NCBI GenBank assembly: GCA_018873245.2
Contig: JAEMBT020000008.1
Span: forward strand, 6,407,569-6,471,568
Reading direction: 5' to 3'
Length of the DNA: 64,000 bases
Source of the DNA: Archegozetes longisetosus
Taxonomy: Eukaryota; Arthropoda; Arachnida; Sarcoptiformes; Trhypochthoniidae
The stretch's first letter is position 1, and each line of letters opens with the position of its first letter. Shown here in pieces: positions 44,482 to 57,859 of this stretch. The translations under genes and the position numbers were made by a program. The notes under the pieces were generated by a model that worked only from the letters and a program-made list of their open reading frames with translations, made no database searches and had not been told where the DNA came from.

Positions 44482-46822
44482 CTATTTTTTAAATTTTAGT
44501 TTAGTTACCACAAAATACTTGTTAAAACTTTCTTCTATTGATTGTTTAGTTGATGATAAATGAGAAAAACCATTTTCAATCTCCAATTGATTCATATCTA
44601 AAGCCCAATTACTTGCTTCTCCTAATATTTGATCGCAATCAGGTCTCTTGATTTTCATCCGTTCCATCATTGCCAAAACTATTTCATTAATTTTCGAATA
44701 TTTTCCATTTAATAGTGGATCTGATATTGGATTACTCGAAGAGCTAACAAATAAGTGTTAATAAGTTATGAAAAAGAAATTTTCTCAAAAAACTCACGAA
44801 TCGATGTTAATGTCAAATACTTCTTGTGTAATAGAACCCAAACTATATATGTCGGCTTTCAAGTCATAGCTCCTGCCTGCAAGAACTTCTGGAGCGGTAT
44901 ACTTAGCAGTTCCCACTTCTTGAGTATGGGTTTGTTCATCGAATTCATGAATGACAGCCAAACCAAAGTCAGCTAATTTAATAAATTTTCCATTTTGTCC
45001 ATAAGTGATTAAGATATTTGTAGGTTTCAAATCTCTGTGAATTATTGGAGGATTTTGTTTATGCAAATAATTAACTGCTTTTAGTATTTCTTTGAACAAT
45101 TCGCTTGAGATGTAATATTCCAATCGAGACATTGGTTGCAGTTCTTTTCTGTGAAACTCATTTCTCTTTTTTAGTAATATGTTTTTTAGAGTACTGAAAC
45201 ATAATTTAATTTGAATGTAAAGAATTTGATTATTTTCAATCCAAGAACTCTTATATTGCACGATATGATCGCTTTGTAGTTTTGCCATCACTTTTAGTTC
45301 TTCTAGACTCTTTTTCTTGTCTTCATCAGTAAATCCTAAAAATCATAAAAATTTTTGAAATAATTTTCATGAATTACTCGTAAAGCAAACACTACCGCTC
45401 AGCAAAAGTATTTTGACTGCATAGTATTGTTCGTCAAATAAATTGAATGTTTTGTAAACTTTGCCAAAACTGCCGCTTCCGATCATTTCTAGTTCTTTGA
45501 AATCTCGTTTATATCGTGTTTCATCAGTCATAGCATTTTGTGGTGAGGAATGAAGTTTTAACTGAGGATTTAATGTTAGCGCTTGAACCGGAGGCGAACG
45601 ACTATTTTCTCGTACTTGTTTAAGTTTCGTAATTGTGATTATTGGCTTTTTATCGTTTAAAAACATCTTTGTCTTACCAGTCACATCAATTTCTGGCGGC
45701 AACGCTGAGGTAACACTTAGCCGCGGTTTCACTGGAACATTTGTTGTAACAGTCAATTTTTTAAGCTTTTTCTCAATATCTTGTTTATTGACTTTGTATG
45801 TGATTTGTTCAAAATGAGCGAAAACCTCATCGAAACTCTTGAATTGCGTCTCAGTCGGAGTTTTTATCAGTTCTTCTCCACATTGACCCCAAATGAAAAT
45901 CTTTCCTTCTTTTGACAAAGCCATTGAAAGCCAGCAATTCCAATGTGACGCGACGTCGATGAATTTGTTTTCACTCTTCAATTTCAACGGAGTTTCACTT
46001 CGCTCTTTGACTGTTTCATCTCCGAGTTGTCCTTCTTTATTATTACCAAACACATAAATATCGCCATCACGCGATAACAATAAACTGTGCTCGTAACCAC
46101 AACTTATTTTCTCAAAAACTTCATCAATTTTGATAAGTATCGGTGCATTTCTTGAGTCATCTTCCAACTTTTTAAAACCCAATTGTCCATAATAATTCCA
46201 ACCCCAGTTGAAAACATTTCCCTTCTCCGTTAAGGCCATTGAATGCATGCGACCACATGCAATCGCTTTAGCTTTCTCTCCATTGAACTCATTCACATGA
46301 TATGGAATCGACACATCAACATTATTTCCATTCCCAATCTGTCCATAATAATTCCAACCCCACGCATAAACTTGACCGTCAATTGTCAAAACAAGTGAGT
46401 GATGATAACCACAACAAATGTCGACAATATTTTTACCACTCAAATATCGATTCAATTCTGGTTTACATATTTCGCGATCATTTCTTCCATTCCCTAACAC
46501 TCCGTAAGCATTTCAACCCCAACAATAAACTTTTCCGTCAATACTGTGCGCAATTGCATGAAAACGACCATTCTTGAAATCAACGATTTGTTTGTTGCTC
46601 AAGTTTTCGTTTAGAGTCAAATTTTCTACTTCATACTCATGGCTAAAACCTAAAACTCCGTCATAATTACGACCAAAAACATGAGTTTCGTAGTCATTTG
46701 TAACAATGATCAAATTGATTTTGTTCCGATCATCTTTAAAAACAAAAATGTTTGATTTTTTTGACGAAATCTTGATCCAATTTCAACTATTTGAAAATTT
46801 TGTATTTATTGATTTCGTCCAT
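44482..46822 (-). CDS. RCC1-repeat + PEK-like protein kinase, copy 3 (most complete)
   Basis: Segments 46822-45396, 45335-44798 and 44743-44482, with introns 45336-45395 and 44744-44797, both phase-consistent. Leader MDEINKYKIFK, a stop, LKLDQDFVKKIKH, a +1 frame change at TGTTTTTAAA, then six RCC1-type repeats. A TGA stands where other copies read on after VYCWG (about 46516), so translation may start at MLGNGRNDREICKPELN (46500). After a linker rich in Lys/Thr/Pro comes a complete kinase: FKELEMIGSGSFGKVYK (Gly loop), YYAVKILLL (Lys), NPPIIHRDLKPTNILI, KLADFGLAV, GTAKYTAPEVL, and the C-lobe ending at 44482. The pattern QSDHIVQYKSSWIENNQILY resembles the eIF2-alpha kinases, though kinase-insert length was not measured. 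The propeller-then-kinase order is the reverse of NEK8/NEK9. The kinase part is intact; whether the whole protein is made depends on the frame break and stops in the leader. Confidence 0.75.
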
Positions 46823-47019
46823 TTTCGCGATTGCACAAAACTTTTTCTCATGGAAAGAAAATTTTTATCGCAGTCAAACAAAGAAAATTATCTTATCTCT
46901 GTGTCTAACGTCAGAGTTGCTGGCTGTGTTTATTTTGAAAAATTTCCATTGAATCAACCTTTCATTCGACCTTCCACGCTGACCTACTCAACTTTTGCAC
47001 TTGTCCTCCAATTCTAAAG

Positions 47020-49120
47020 CATTCCAAGTTTGGTAATCTACTCCCACTCTCCAGTCCACACTTTAATTCTCTCCAACTTTTCATGTTCAAGTTACAAAAG
47101 TTGAGAAGGTCAGTCTTGCTCTCCTAATTGACACCAGTTCTGATCATTCTCTCGACAGACCATCTCAATCTGTTGACTTCTGCTTACCTGAGGTCTCTAC
47201 TCTCACTTTCGCCAATATCAAGGAAATAGATCGCAAATCAGGCTTCGCACATGGTGCCAATGTGTTACTATCTGAAATGGTATCCATTCCCTCAGGCTTG
47301 CACCACATCCACAATCTTCCTTTGACTCAGCTAGAGGCCTCTACTCCCACCACAGCTCAATCTCTTCAATGAGCTTCCTTCAGTATATAGTGAAAATGGA
47401 TCGCAAATCATACTTCACACATGGCGCCTATGTGCTACTATGTGAAATGGTCTCCACTTCCTCAAGCTCTGCACCACACCCACAGTCTCTCCTTTCATTC
47501 CCACAGCCTTCAGCTCCTACACATCAGAACATGCAATTTACTTGCTTCGCCACTCTTAGTATCTTTTTAGCTACAGACCTCTATCGCACTCAGACCCTTT
47601 ACTTACATTAAACTTAAAAGTAGAAAGAGCACGGATTAGATTCCGTGTAGACACTCAGGCTCTGCACCACACCCAATCTTACCTTTTGCTCTCTCAGACT
47701 TCACTCAGCTAGAGGCCTCTACTCCCACCACAGCTCAATCTCTTCAATGAGCTTCCTTCAGTATAGAGAAAATGGATCGCAAATCATGCTTCACACATGG
47801 CGCCTATGTGCTACTATGTGAAATGGTTTCCACTCCCTCAAGCTCTGCACCACACCCACAGTCTCTCCTTTCATTCCCACAGCCTTCAGCTCCTAAACAT
47901 CAGAACATGCAACATACTTGCTTCGCCACTCTTAGTATCTTTTTAGCTACAGACCTCTATCGCACTCAGACCCTTTACTTACATTAAACTTAAAAGTAGA
48001 AAGAGCACGGATTAGAATCAGTTTTGACACTCAGGCTCTGCACCACACCCACAGTCTCTTCCGCCATCATTCATTTCTTTACTCCGCACTCAAGTCAGTA
48101 TAGAGGTAACGAATCGCACATCAGGCTTCACACACGGCACCAATATGCTACTATCTGAAATGGTTTTCGTTCCCTCAGGCTTGCACCACACCCAATCTTT
48201 CCTTTTGTTCTCTCGGACTTCACTCAGCTAGAGGCCCCTACTCCCACCTCAGCTCAATCTCTTCAATGTCTTCCTTCAGTATAGAGAAAACGACTCGCAA
48301 AAACTTTCCACTGTCTCAGACCGTACTGCTCCAACAAACTTTCTTTAGTTCCAACAATTCAAAACACGCCATACATGTGTTCCAATCAACTTAACTCGCC
48401 ACTGCCAGTCCTTCACTTTCACTCTGGCGTCATTCAATTTCTTCGGTTTGAATGTCCATCTGTATGGAAAGGACAAATCAAATATTAGACTTCACACACG
48501 ACACCTATGTGCTACTACCTAATATGCTTTCATTCCCTCAGGCTCTGCACCACATTCACTGTCTCATTAACACCAAGACAGAACACACGATACCTACTTG
48601 CTTTAGCCATTATTTTTTCCACAAATCCTAAAGGCTCTAGCTACAGACCTCCGTTCATCGCACTCAGACCATTTACTCATCTGCAACTTGCAAGTACTGA
48701 AGGAACAGACTGCAAATCAGTATCGACACTCGGTACCTTCAGTGCTTCGACTGATATACTTTCTACTCCTTCAGACTGCAACGTTGTCACTAATTTGTTT
48801 AGTTCCAACACATCAGAACACGCAAAAACACGCGACACTTACGTATACTACCAAAAATTCTTCCCACCGTTTCCACCGTCTTTCTTTAGTTAGACTTCTA
48901 TTTCACTCATGCTATTCCTTCACTTGAAAATTAAAACAATGAACAAGCGAACCGCACATTAGATTCAACACGCGGTACCTACGCGCTCAACCTGAAGGCT
49001 TTTCACTTGAACAGTGCTTCAATTCCACAGACTTCCCACATAGCCCCTTAAGTTTTCCACTGTTTCTAAAGTGTTCTGCTACAGCCTTTTATTTCTCACT
49101 TTTCTCTCACTTTTATCTTA
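47020..49120. repeat. C/T-rich repeat array upstream of kinase copy 3
   Basis: Longer version of the array at 41380-42660. A unit of about 377 bases is clearly duplicated (start CAATGAGCTTCCTTCAGTAT near 47368 and again near 47746, with a partial third near 48264). The phrase CACATGGCGCCTATGTGCTA and variants recur about every 150-400 bases. The segment 48300-49080 is nearly the same as 41850-42640. No protein family is visible on either strand. Its place just upstream of a kinase copy, as at 41380-42660, shows that the array was duplicated together with the gene. Confidence 0.75.
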
Positions 49121-49395
49121 CTATTAAATTCGGAAGCACCGAATTTATCTCATGTCATCCTCTATGCGTAAACAAGTCAGCCCAAAATTGGTTTAATCGC
49201 AATGGTAAGTTCAATAGAACTTTTGAGTCTGCACAATGTGGCTGTGGCCTTGTGGCCTACGCTCACACTACCGCCGTAGAACAGTTTTCAGTGGCCAGCA
49301 TTTAGATGCGCGGCCACACAACTAGCTGTAGGCAGAGTGCTTTTCATGTAGGAATGCGTTTGTTGTCACTCGTCTGCCACTCGTCTGTCGTTTTA
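49121..49395. other. Short spacer between the array and a MITE
   Basis: A slightly GC-richer sequence (around 49240-49390) without a recognisable gene. Confidence 0.35.
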
Positions 49396-50074
49396 CAGGG
49401 GGTACTACGAATGTTTTGTCGTAGAAGAAAACTATACGACCCCTCAATGATTTTAATTAATAAATTTTATATAAATTCATTCATTTTACGAAACCACTCG
49501 TCAAAAAATGTTTAACCACATTTAGTCTTGAGGATATTTAATTCCATTTTCTATGGGTTTGTCAAAAATTTGGTGCAAAAAGTGTTCAAAACTTGACTAC
49601 TCATAAATGCTTGAGAAGAATTTGATGTGATACTGGTGTATAAAATTTGAATATATGCTCTACGTGTTATTAAGTCTCATGTTTGACATCGAACATTTAT
49701 TGAACAGCGTTGATGTCTATTCCAGGAACTGCACCTGAAGTTCCGTTAGCTCGCAGGTCAACTTAAAATTAAACTTATCGTGGTTGAATGGTTCGGTTTG
49801 AAGGACTGTATCTTCACAAGCATTTTACAACTTTTCATAATATTTGGATTTATTTAAACCTCTTTAGTAGTTACATAAAATGTTCCATCTGTTGAAATCG
49901 CAAAATCCAAGAGAGCAGCAAAATTTAAATAAACGTAACTTGAAAACGACAAAAGATATTTCAATAAAATTTTGAAGCAACAGAACGCAGATGTTATACA
50001 TCATTTTTTGCTAATTCAAATCATTGAGGGATGTTTAGTATTCACATACGACAAAACTTTCGTAGTGCGCCATG
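49396..50074. mobile_element. MITE-like element with 28-bp inverted ends
   Basis: The ends read CAGGGGGTACTACGAATGTT from 49396 and CATGGCGCACTACGAAAGTT as the complement ending at 50074. TA dinucleotides stand on both sides (49394-49395 and 50075-50076). About 22 of 28 positions agree and the TTTTGTCGTA inner part is exact. No transposase reading was recognised inside. Confidence 0.65.
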
Positions 50075-50076
50075 TA

Positions 50077-51340
50077 GTAATAGAAGAAAATAGCATTAAT
50101 ACAGCTTAACGGTAACATTACATTTCTATAGTATTTCTATCTCATACTGTTTATGCACTTTATTTATATCCCGCTGCCAACGTCTCTCTGTTTTTCGCCC
50201 GTTTTATTTCTATTCTGCAGCGGCACGTACCTGTATAGAGCCAGCGGCTCAATTGCTACAGGGGATGGTCGCCAGCACAACCAATTTAGTTAAAGAAAGT
50301 GAGAAAGTGCAGCGGCGACAGCGAAACTCTAACCTGGCACTTTCGCCCCAACCCTCCAACTCAAACTCGACTCGCATACCACTACACCCCAGTGACTCTA
50401 TTGCACACTGTTTTTGTATTACTACTATTGTGTTATAGTACTACTCACACACTGCTACACATATATATACTTTTTTGTCAATTCCGAGCAAAATTTTCTC
50501 GTACTTAGAAAAATGTTCATTTGGTTTGCTCACACCTCACATGAGTGGGATCCAAACCAAGATAGTTAGTACCAAATAAACTAATCAGCAAAGTTTCAAA
50601 ATGTAATACGAGTTATCAAATGCCATAGTTAGAACAGTGGGGATCGAAAGGAGGCTCTGTAACTGGTAGCCGCTAATTTAAAATTCGGAAACTAGCCAAA
50701 TACATATGAATACTAATTGAATGACTGCGTGCGAGTGCTTTGCCATCAATGTTCTAAATTATGACTCAATAGTCTATACAATGATAATAAACTATTGAAT
50801 AACAACAATCAATTATTAAATAGCATACAATAGAGCTCAATATTCAATCATTTTTGCAATAAAGTCTTCGTTTTATTCACTCGAAGTGATTCGTAAATTG
50901 ATTCCAATTCTTGTTGATCTAATATTAACTTATTTGGAAAACTTGATCGGTTATAATTCAAATTTTAAATTATTGGCCCTTCTAATCGCTAAATGCATTA
51001 AAACTGCGATAAAACCGACACAATTATGATGTGGTTATAAAAAATAATTGTAGTTAAACCGGTTCAAATGAAACAGTTATAAGCATATTCCGTCGGCCAC
51101 TTTGGTCTTGTTTCCGCTCGACTTTAACCGAACGAATTGCTCTATCATTTGCATTTCCGTCGTCCAGCAATTCTTTGCTCGATAGAGAGAAGTCTCGAGT
51201 CTTCGCCTAATTTAAGCTTCATTTGTTCGTGCCCGTAATCGACTCACAAAATTCTGGGCCATTGAGGTCAAGGATTAGTCTGGTCTCGATTCGGCGGAGG
51301 TTGAGATCAAATTTCAAAACAAATAATACTTTTGGCGCCC
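50077..51340. other. Intergenic DNA, no gene seen
   Basis: AT-rich to mixed composition. Readings at 50253-50508 are short, overlap in two frames and have no family resemblance. The expected C-terminal exons of the GOGAT gene were looked for on the minus strand here and not found. Confidence 0.4.
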
Positions 51341-51994
51341 TAAATACCAGTTTTAATAAAGTTTAATAAAATTAAAAATAAGTCAACAATTAATTGAGTT
51401 ACTTGTGTCAAACAAGTTGCGATGCAATCACATCCCGTATGACCGCCTCCAATAACAATAACACGTTTATCTTTAGCACTAATATTTGGCATCACATCAT
51501 TAGTTGTTTTCCACGAACGTTTGTGAGAACACTCGAGAAAAGTGATCGCAAAACAGATGCCATTCAATTGTCTGCCAGGAATAGGCAAATCTGTCGGCCA
51601 CGTGGCGCCTGTTGCCAAACATATCGCATCAAAGTTTTTTAGCAGTTCTTCACCCGATATATCTTTGCCAACATTGCAATTAGTTTAGAAAACAATTCCT
51701 TCCGCACTCATTAAGTCGATTCTTCGCTGAATCACTTGTTTTGATAACTTCATGGTTGGAATACCGTATTGAAGAAGTCCACCGATTCGATCGTTCCTTC
51801 CAAAAACAGTGACTGAATGGCCGGATTTGTTCAGTTGGTCAGCGCACGCCAGTCCTGAACCAGCTACACGTTTATCAGTTGTTCGAGCAGGTAGCGATGC
51901 CTTAATCCAATCTTTTCAAAGGCAGTTTCAATAATAGACACTTCGAGTGTTTTGATAGCAACTGGTGGCGAATTAATACCAAGAACACACGCGC

Positions 51995-52046
51995 CCTTAC
52001 ATGGTGCCGGACACACGCGCTCTTACATGGTGCCGGACACACGCGA
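51995..52046 (-). repeat. 26-bp tandem duplication inside the GOGAT pseudogene
   Basis: Two adjacent copies of a 26-base unit starting CTTACATGGTGCCGGACACA (plus strand), differing by a few bases. The unit lies in the conserved RVCPAPC coding stretch. Because 26 is not a multiple of three, the copy shifts the frame. Confidence 0.85.
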
Positions 52047-55000
52047 CCCGTAAAACCGGGAAAATTATTTGTTAAGATTTGTGCCGCAACTTCTCAATCA
52101 GTTTTCGTAGGGAATTCATTTAAAAGTTGTTTAGATAAATCTGTCTTCGTTCTCTTCTAATAGAAACAAATCAATCATTTCATGATTACATTTCGATCAA
52201 AATCTTTGCTCAACTTTGGCATTTCTGCTCTAATTTCTTCTGCCAATAGGAATAAATAATTGACGAAATACTCAGGTTTTCTCTCGAGTTTGTTTCTCAG
52301 TTGTGGGTCTTGAGTGGCCGCTTCGACTGGACATGTGTTAAAGTGACACTTTCTCATCATAATACAACCGATTACTATGAGTGGTGCTGTTGACAGACCA
52401 AACTCATGAGGGCCGAGCATCACAACGACCAACACGTCAAAAGCTGTTCTGATTTGTCCGTCACATTGAAGAACAACTCTAGACCTGAGATCATTTGCAA
52501 CCAGGACCTGATGTGTTTCACAAATGCCTAATTCCCACAGAAGACCTGCTCCTTTGATGCCAGTCCACGAAGAAGCACGAGTTGCTCCATCGTGACCAGA
52601 AATGCTTTTGTGTTCGGCTTTTCCTGGTTTACAATAATTCTTAATATTACCAAAGGTTTAGTGCTATTGAGTTGATTTGGGATCAGTTTTACTGAGTTTT
52701 TTCCAATTTGTAAATCGTTTAATTGTTAGATAATTAATATCAAAAGCTTAAATCGAAGAATTTATCTGAAGTGCGCACAAAAGAGATCATAGAAATCAAG
52801 ATTATTTGAACAAAGAGTACGAACAATTAAAACAAGAGTTCGTTCAAACTTTGCGATTAAATATTGAGTACATATCGATAAAACTCAAACTAAACTCCAT
52901 ATCAATTATTTGGATTGAATTCAAATTTCTAACCTTTAGCCACACCGCGGCTACAATGCCGACACTCACTTCTGAGACCAACTTCACAGAAATCCTTGCC
53001 TTAGGATTAGAGCACTTGAGATCATAAATAAGTTCTGCCAATTCTTTTACAACCCATCGATCGGAATCTTCTCCACCTTCTGTATTTGATTTTCCTCCAA
53101 CTCCGTTCATAGCTATAGCGAGAGTCGTGTGCGCTCCGATTGATATCGAGCCGAAAGACATGGCACCTAAGTATGAATCAATATTTATTATCTGTATAAC
53201 TGTTTAGACCTAATTTTCAGACCTGTTGCAAAGCGTTTAACAATAGCCGTGGCTGGTTCCACCTCTTCTATAGGTATTGGTTTCAAAACGTAAATTACTT
53301 CGAGTTGTCCTCTAAGAGTACAATCTTTTACCACTCTATTTGTAATGTTGACAGACTGCTGATGAGCATTTGTTAAGTTGGTTACAGCTGCGTCCTCAAG
53401 GTTAGCGATGGCCAACGGATCATTTATATGCTTTTCTCCGCCTGATCGCCAGTGATAGAAATCAGGATTTCGTAAAATAAGTGAGTATGAAAAATATCTT
53501 GGATGAAAAGCTATCGAATGTCGCTCTAAGGCTTCGCCTGCGAGAACTTCAAAAGTTGCACCTGCGAGTCGAGAAGCAGTGTTTTTGAAACATATATCAA
53601 TAACGTCTTCTCCGAGTCCAACTGCTTCAAAGATTTGCACGCCTTTATATGAGTGAAGAGTCGATATTCCCATCTTTGCCATGACTTTAGATATTCCGCG
53701 TTCCATCGCTGACACTTAGTTCTTATAAACTTATGAATCTGTGAGTTGTAGTAATCCTTCCTCTCGAAGTGCAGCCATTGTTTCGAACACCAGATATGGG
53801 CAGATGGCATCACCGCCATAACCAAGAAGCACACACATGTGATGCACTTCTCGGGCTTTACCCGTTTCTAAAATGATGCCGGTTTTCATTCGTTGTCGAG
53901 CATTGATTAGGAAGTGATAAGTCGCTCCTAAAGCTAATAGTGAACTGTAAACACACAAAACTTTTCAATACTCTAACTATTAATAGGGTTGACGACAATC
54001 TAATTTCAAATTCAAATCGAGTGTCCAAAAAACATCTAGAACTTGAATAAATTCTAGATTTTTAATCTGAATTTTTCTCAATTTTGATAAGATTTTTTCA
54101 AAGTTAATGGTCACAATTGTTCTAAATTATTTTCAAATGTTTTATGACAATCCTAACTATTGATTTTGAATTGAATGAACAGATTAATACCTGACAGGAA
54201 TAAATTTGGGACCAGCCTTGTGATCACTCAACACAACGAGAGTGTAACCACTCTTTGCTGCCTCACACGCTTCGTCACAAATACGATCGAGTGCTTTAAG
54301 AAGTCCAGACTTTCCATCTTTGACTGGAAACACACAATCGATAACTTTTGTTTTCCATCCCTTATAATTAGTTTCCTTAATCACTTCCAAGTCATTGATA
54401 GAGAGTATGGGCTGTTCGAGCCAAAGACGTCTGCACTGTTCAGCAGATGATTCTAAAATGTTGGCTTCAGCCTCGACCGGACATGCTAGAGACATGACAA
54501 CTCTTTCACGGAATGGATCGATTGGTGGATTAGTGACCCGAACAAACAACTGTTTGAAGTAGTTGTATATCAAAGGCTGACAATGACAGACAAGCGAGCG
54601 GTGCGTCGTTCCCCATCGATCCCAAGGCCTCCTTCCTATCAAATTCATATCCAAATCCTATCAAAATAAAATCCATTAATTTTACTTAAAACTCATGTTT
54701 GATAATAGAAAAGTTGTCAAATTAGGACTAACTCTGTATTAACCATTGGTAAAACCAACAAATTAATAGTTTCAGTGGTATATGAAAATAGAGCCAGTCT
54801 TCTATCTTCTAAAACTTTAGCCCTACCACTGACATCTTCTTCACTTCTTCCTTCAAGAAGAACTGCTTTCCTCTTGAAGGGCCAGTCAACATAACCGCCG
54901 CTCGAGTGAGCGTTTCTTAAGTCTTTGATTGTAAATAATTCTTTGAACCAATTCTCCAGAGGACGCTTTCGGGCGATGGCTAACTTGACCTCTTCATCGC

Positions 55001-56326
55001 GAGCGAATACTCTTTCTTTTGTGTCTATCAGAAGCATTCTTCCTGGTCGTAGTCAATCCTTCAAAAAGATAGTAATTAATACTATTGAAGTGTAGCAATC
55101 ATTTCTGTTTTTATATCAAATGCTAATTTATTTCTTTCGCAAACATTTCATCCAATTATATTACATTTACATGAGATGTGAAAACAGCTTAATTTAATGC
55201 TAATTAGCTAAATGCAAACGTGAGTCAATTCCTAATTGTTTAGCTGAAATATAGTTTTGATATGAGTTATGATCTATTATTCAAACGTGTGCCTCTCTGT
55301 CAAATAACAATTTAATTCCTTCTCTTTCCTATTTTCCTAATTAACTTTAAATTATCCTCTTTGTAGAGACACCATTTTTTTGTGCTGTACCGCGAATCGG
55401 ATCATCTTATTAATAATCATAATATTTTGGCATCAATCAAAAATTCTGTGTATTAGTGAGTCAATTTTGTCTAAAATTTCAAGAATATATTGTCTCAAAA
55501 CGTGAGTGAAAGCAGAATTTCTGAATATGATTCAGAGTATAAAACAATGACATTCATTGTTTAGATGTTTAGAGAAAAACATTGATTTGATATCATGTTA
55601 TTCAAAGTTAATTTGCTATTTGCCGGTTAGTCATTCGTCAGTCAAACAAAAAGAGCTATTCTTAGACTCCCTGCAACAAATCAGAAGAAAATTGAGATTA
55701 AACAGAAAAACTAATTACCTTTTGAAGAATATTATCAACCGGCACATCGAGTACTCCTATCTCACTCGCCATTATAACAGAGCCATCGACAGTGTGATAA
55801 TAACGTGATGGTCTCAATTCGTTCCTATAAAGTATGGCACCGATATATCTGCCATCAGTGAATGTGAGCAAAGCCGGCCCATCCCACGGTTCCATTGCAC
55901 AGCCTGAGCACTGTTAAAACAGTTTCTTCTCCGGATGCATGAGGTCATCGTTCTGCCAGGCCTCGGGAACCATTATCATAACTGCTTCTGGCAGTGATCG
56001 TCCACCAGCAACCACCAGAAATTCTAACACATTATCAACAGAACCAGAATCTGATATATCTGGTTCTACAACTGGATACAGTTTTGAAAAGTCTTTACCA
56101 AACTGTTTACTTTCATGACTCCTTCCCTGGCCAGTATTCGATCAACGTTATCCCTGAGAGTATTAATATCTCCATTGTGCGCCAAATATCTCAACCGATA
56201 TGCTCTTTCCCAAGAAGAATAAGTATTGGTGGAGAATCTGGCGTGAACTAATGCTAAATATGATTCGAATTGTGGGTCTTGCAGGTCAGCAAAATATTGT
56301 CATAATTGGGGTGGAGTGAACTGACC

Positions 56327-57739
56327 CTACAGCTGAGTTAGAGATAAAGTAATTGTTTAGTAGTCTTCAAGTTTGCAATTATTACAATTAATTATTCAAA
56401 TAAAATCGGTGTCAACTTATTCTATACAAACAGTGAACTAAAAAATCTTCGCTTGAATTCTGCATAAATTTGGATTTTATGTTTAACATTTAACACTCTC
56501 TGCAGAGAGTCCCACAAACTCTTCTCAATAGGGGATCCCTAAGGAAACACACAGTTATCCCAAATATTCGTCTACATAAACGCCAAAGTATTCTATATTT
56601 ATACATATGTTTTGATTTCATATTTTCAAAAGTGCTTTTGTTGATAATCAGATAATTTATCAAAAGCTTATTTTATTAATAATAGATAAATAACTTCAAA
56701 CTTAAACCCAAAGCATTTAGAGCTGTGAGATGAGAAATAAAATCATTTTAAATTCGTGCTCAACAGATACTCAGAGGATTTAGTGAACTGAATACTGAAA
56801 ATTATGATAGAATAGGAGGCACAAAATTCAATCAAAAGTAAAAAGCAGAGCAGAATAATATAAAAAGGCAGTTATTTCGTTGGATTAAACTTATAGTAGA
56901 GTTAGGGAATCGATCAAAACTACTATCTACACAAACCTTTTATCACTTTTAATCAAGAATGAATGAATTTACAAAATATACTCATTTTATAAACGATTGT
57001 ATCACTCGATAGACTGCAGATATAGAAACGCAAACCATCTTTCTAATGACTAAATTATAACTTAGATTCTTATCAAAACTCATCAGCTTATGCTTTGAGG
57101 TAACATAATGTTTATTCGTTAGTATGGGATGGATGTAGATGCGAATATTGTTCCCACAAATATATTGCTTTTAATGTTACTGCAATTTTCATATCTTATT
57201 AATAGTGAATCTGATTAGATATTAGTTTTAGAGCTTTCACAGTAAATGAAATCACTTTTTTATTGCATGGTTCATCACAAGAATATTATATTTGTATGAC
57301 GAACTTGCTACAGTTAAGCGTCTATTATATTTAATAACAACGATAATTGTATCAATTTAGGATAAATAAAATGAATTACTCGCATCATCCTAACAATATA
57401 CTGTAGTGTGAATCACACATTACCAATAATTTTTTCTCAAACAGTTTATCTCTAAACCCTATCGTCATGAGATTATTCTTCAGAGTTATGAAGTCCAAAA
57501 TAATAGAACTTAACTCTAGCTGTAAAATGAACTTCAAAGTGTAGATATATAATTATCTTCGTATAGATAAAAAAGCTGTAATGAAGTTTTATTCTGATAA
57601 ACAATTCGATAATCCAGGTTACAACTAAATCGATAGAATAATTTTCATTTTAAAGATTGAACTAAAAATTCAAGTTTTTAAAATAGACTCAATCATTTAG
57701 TGTTTTGATGTACTTTAATGCCAGATTGAAGATCTGTTC
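56327..57739. other. AT-rich gap inside the GOGAT pseudogene
   Basis: Lies between GOGAT exon pieces at 59967 and 56326. The exon expected here (coding around the YICSLS/IVYKG segment) was not found on the minus strand. No other gene was recognised. Confidence 0.4.
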
Positions 57740-57859
57740 TTATGTTTCAATCCCTCCTTTTAAACGAAGCACTAAATGAGCAGTCGATCCATTTTGAATG
57801 TTATATTCACTTAAAGCTCTATCATCTTCAAGGGGTCTTCCAGCAAGTGTAAGGTGGAC
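57740..57859 (-). pseudogene. Ubiquitin-like C-terminal exon
   Basis: After a minus-strand AG acceptor at 57861-57860 comes [20 protein letters not shown] then [16 protein letters not shown], followed by IET and TAA. This closely follows ubiquitin residues 43-76 ([20 protein letters not shown] and the LVLRLRGG end), including the Gly-Gly. The first half of ubiquitin was not found upstream, so it is either an exon of a ubiquitin-like gene with a distant 5' part, or a relic. Confidence 0.6.

Noticed and set aside
49306..49515. 69-aa plus-strand frame across the left end of the MITE at 49396
   Set aside because: It crosses the element border and shows no conserved pattern.
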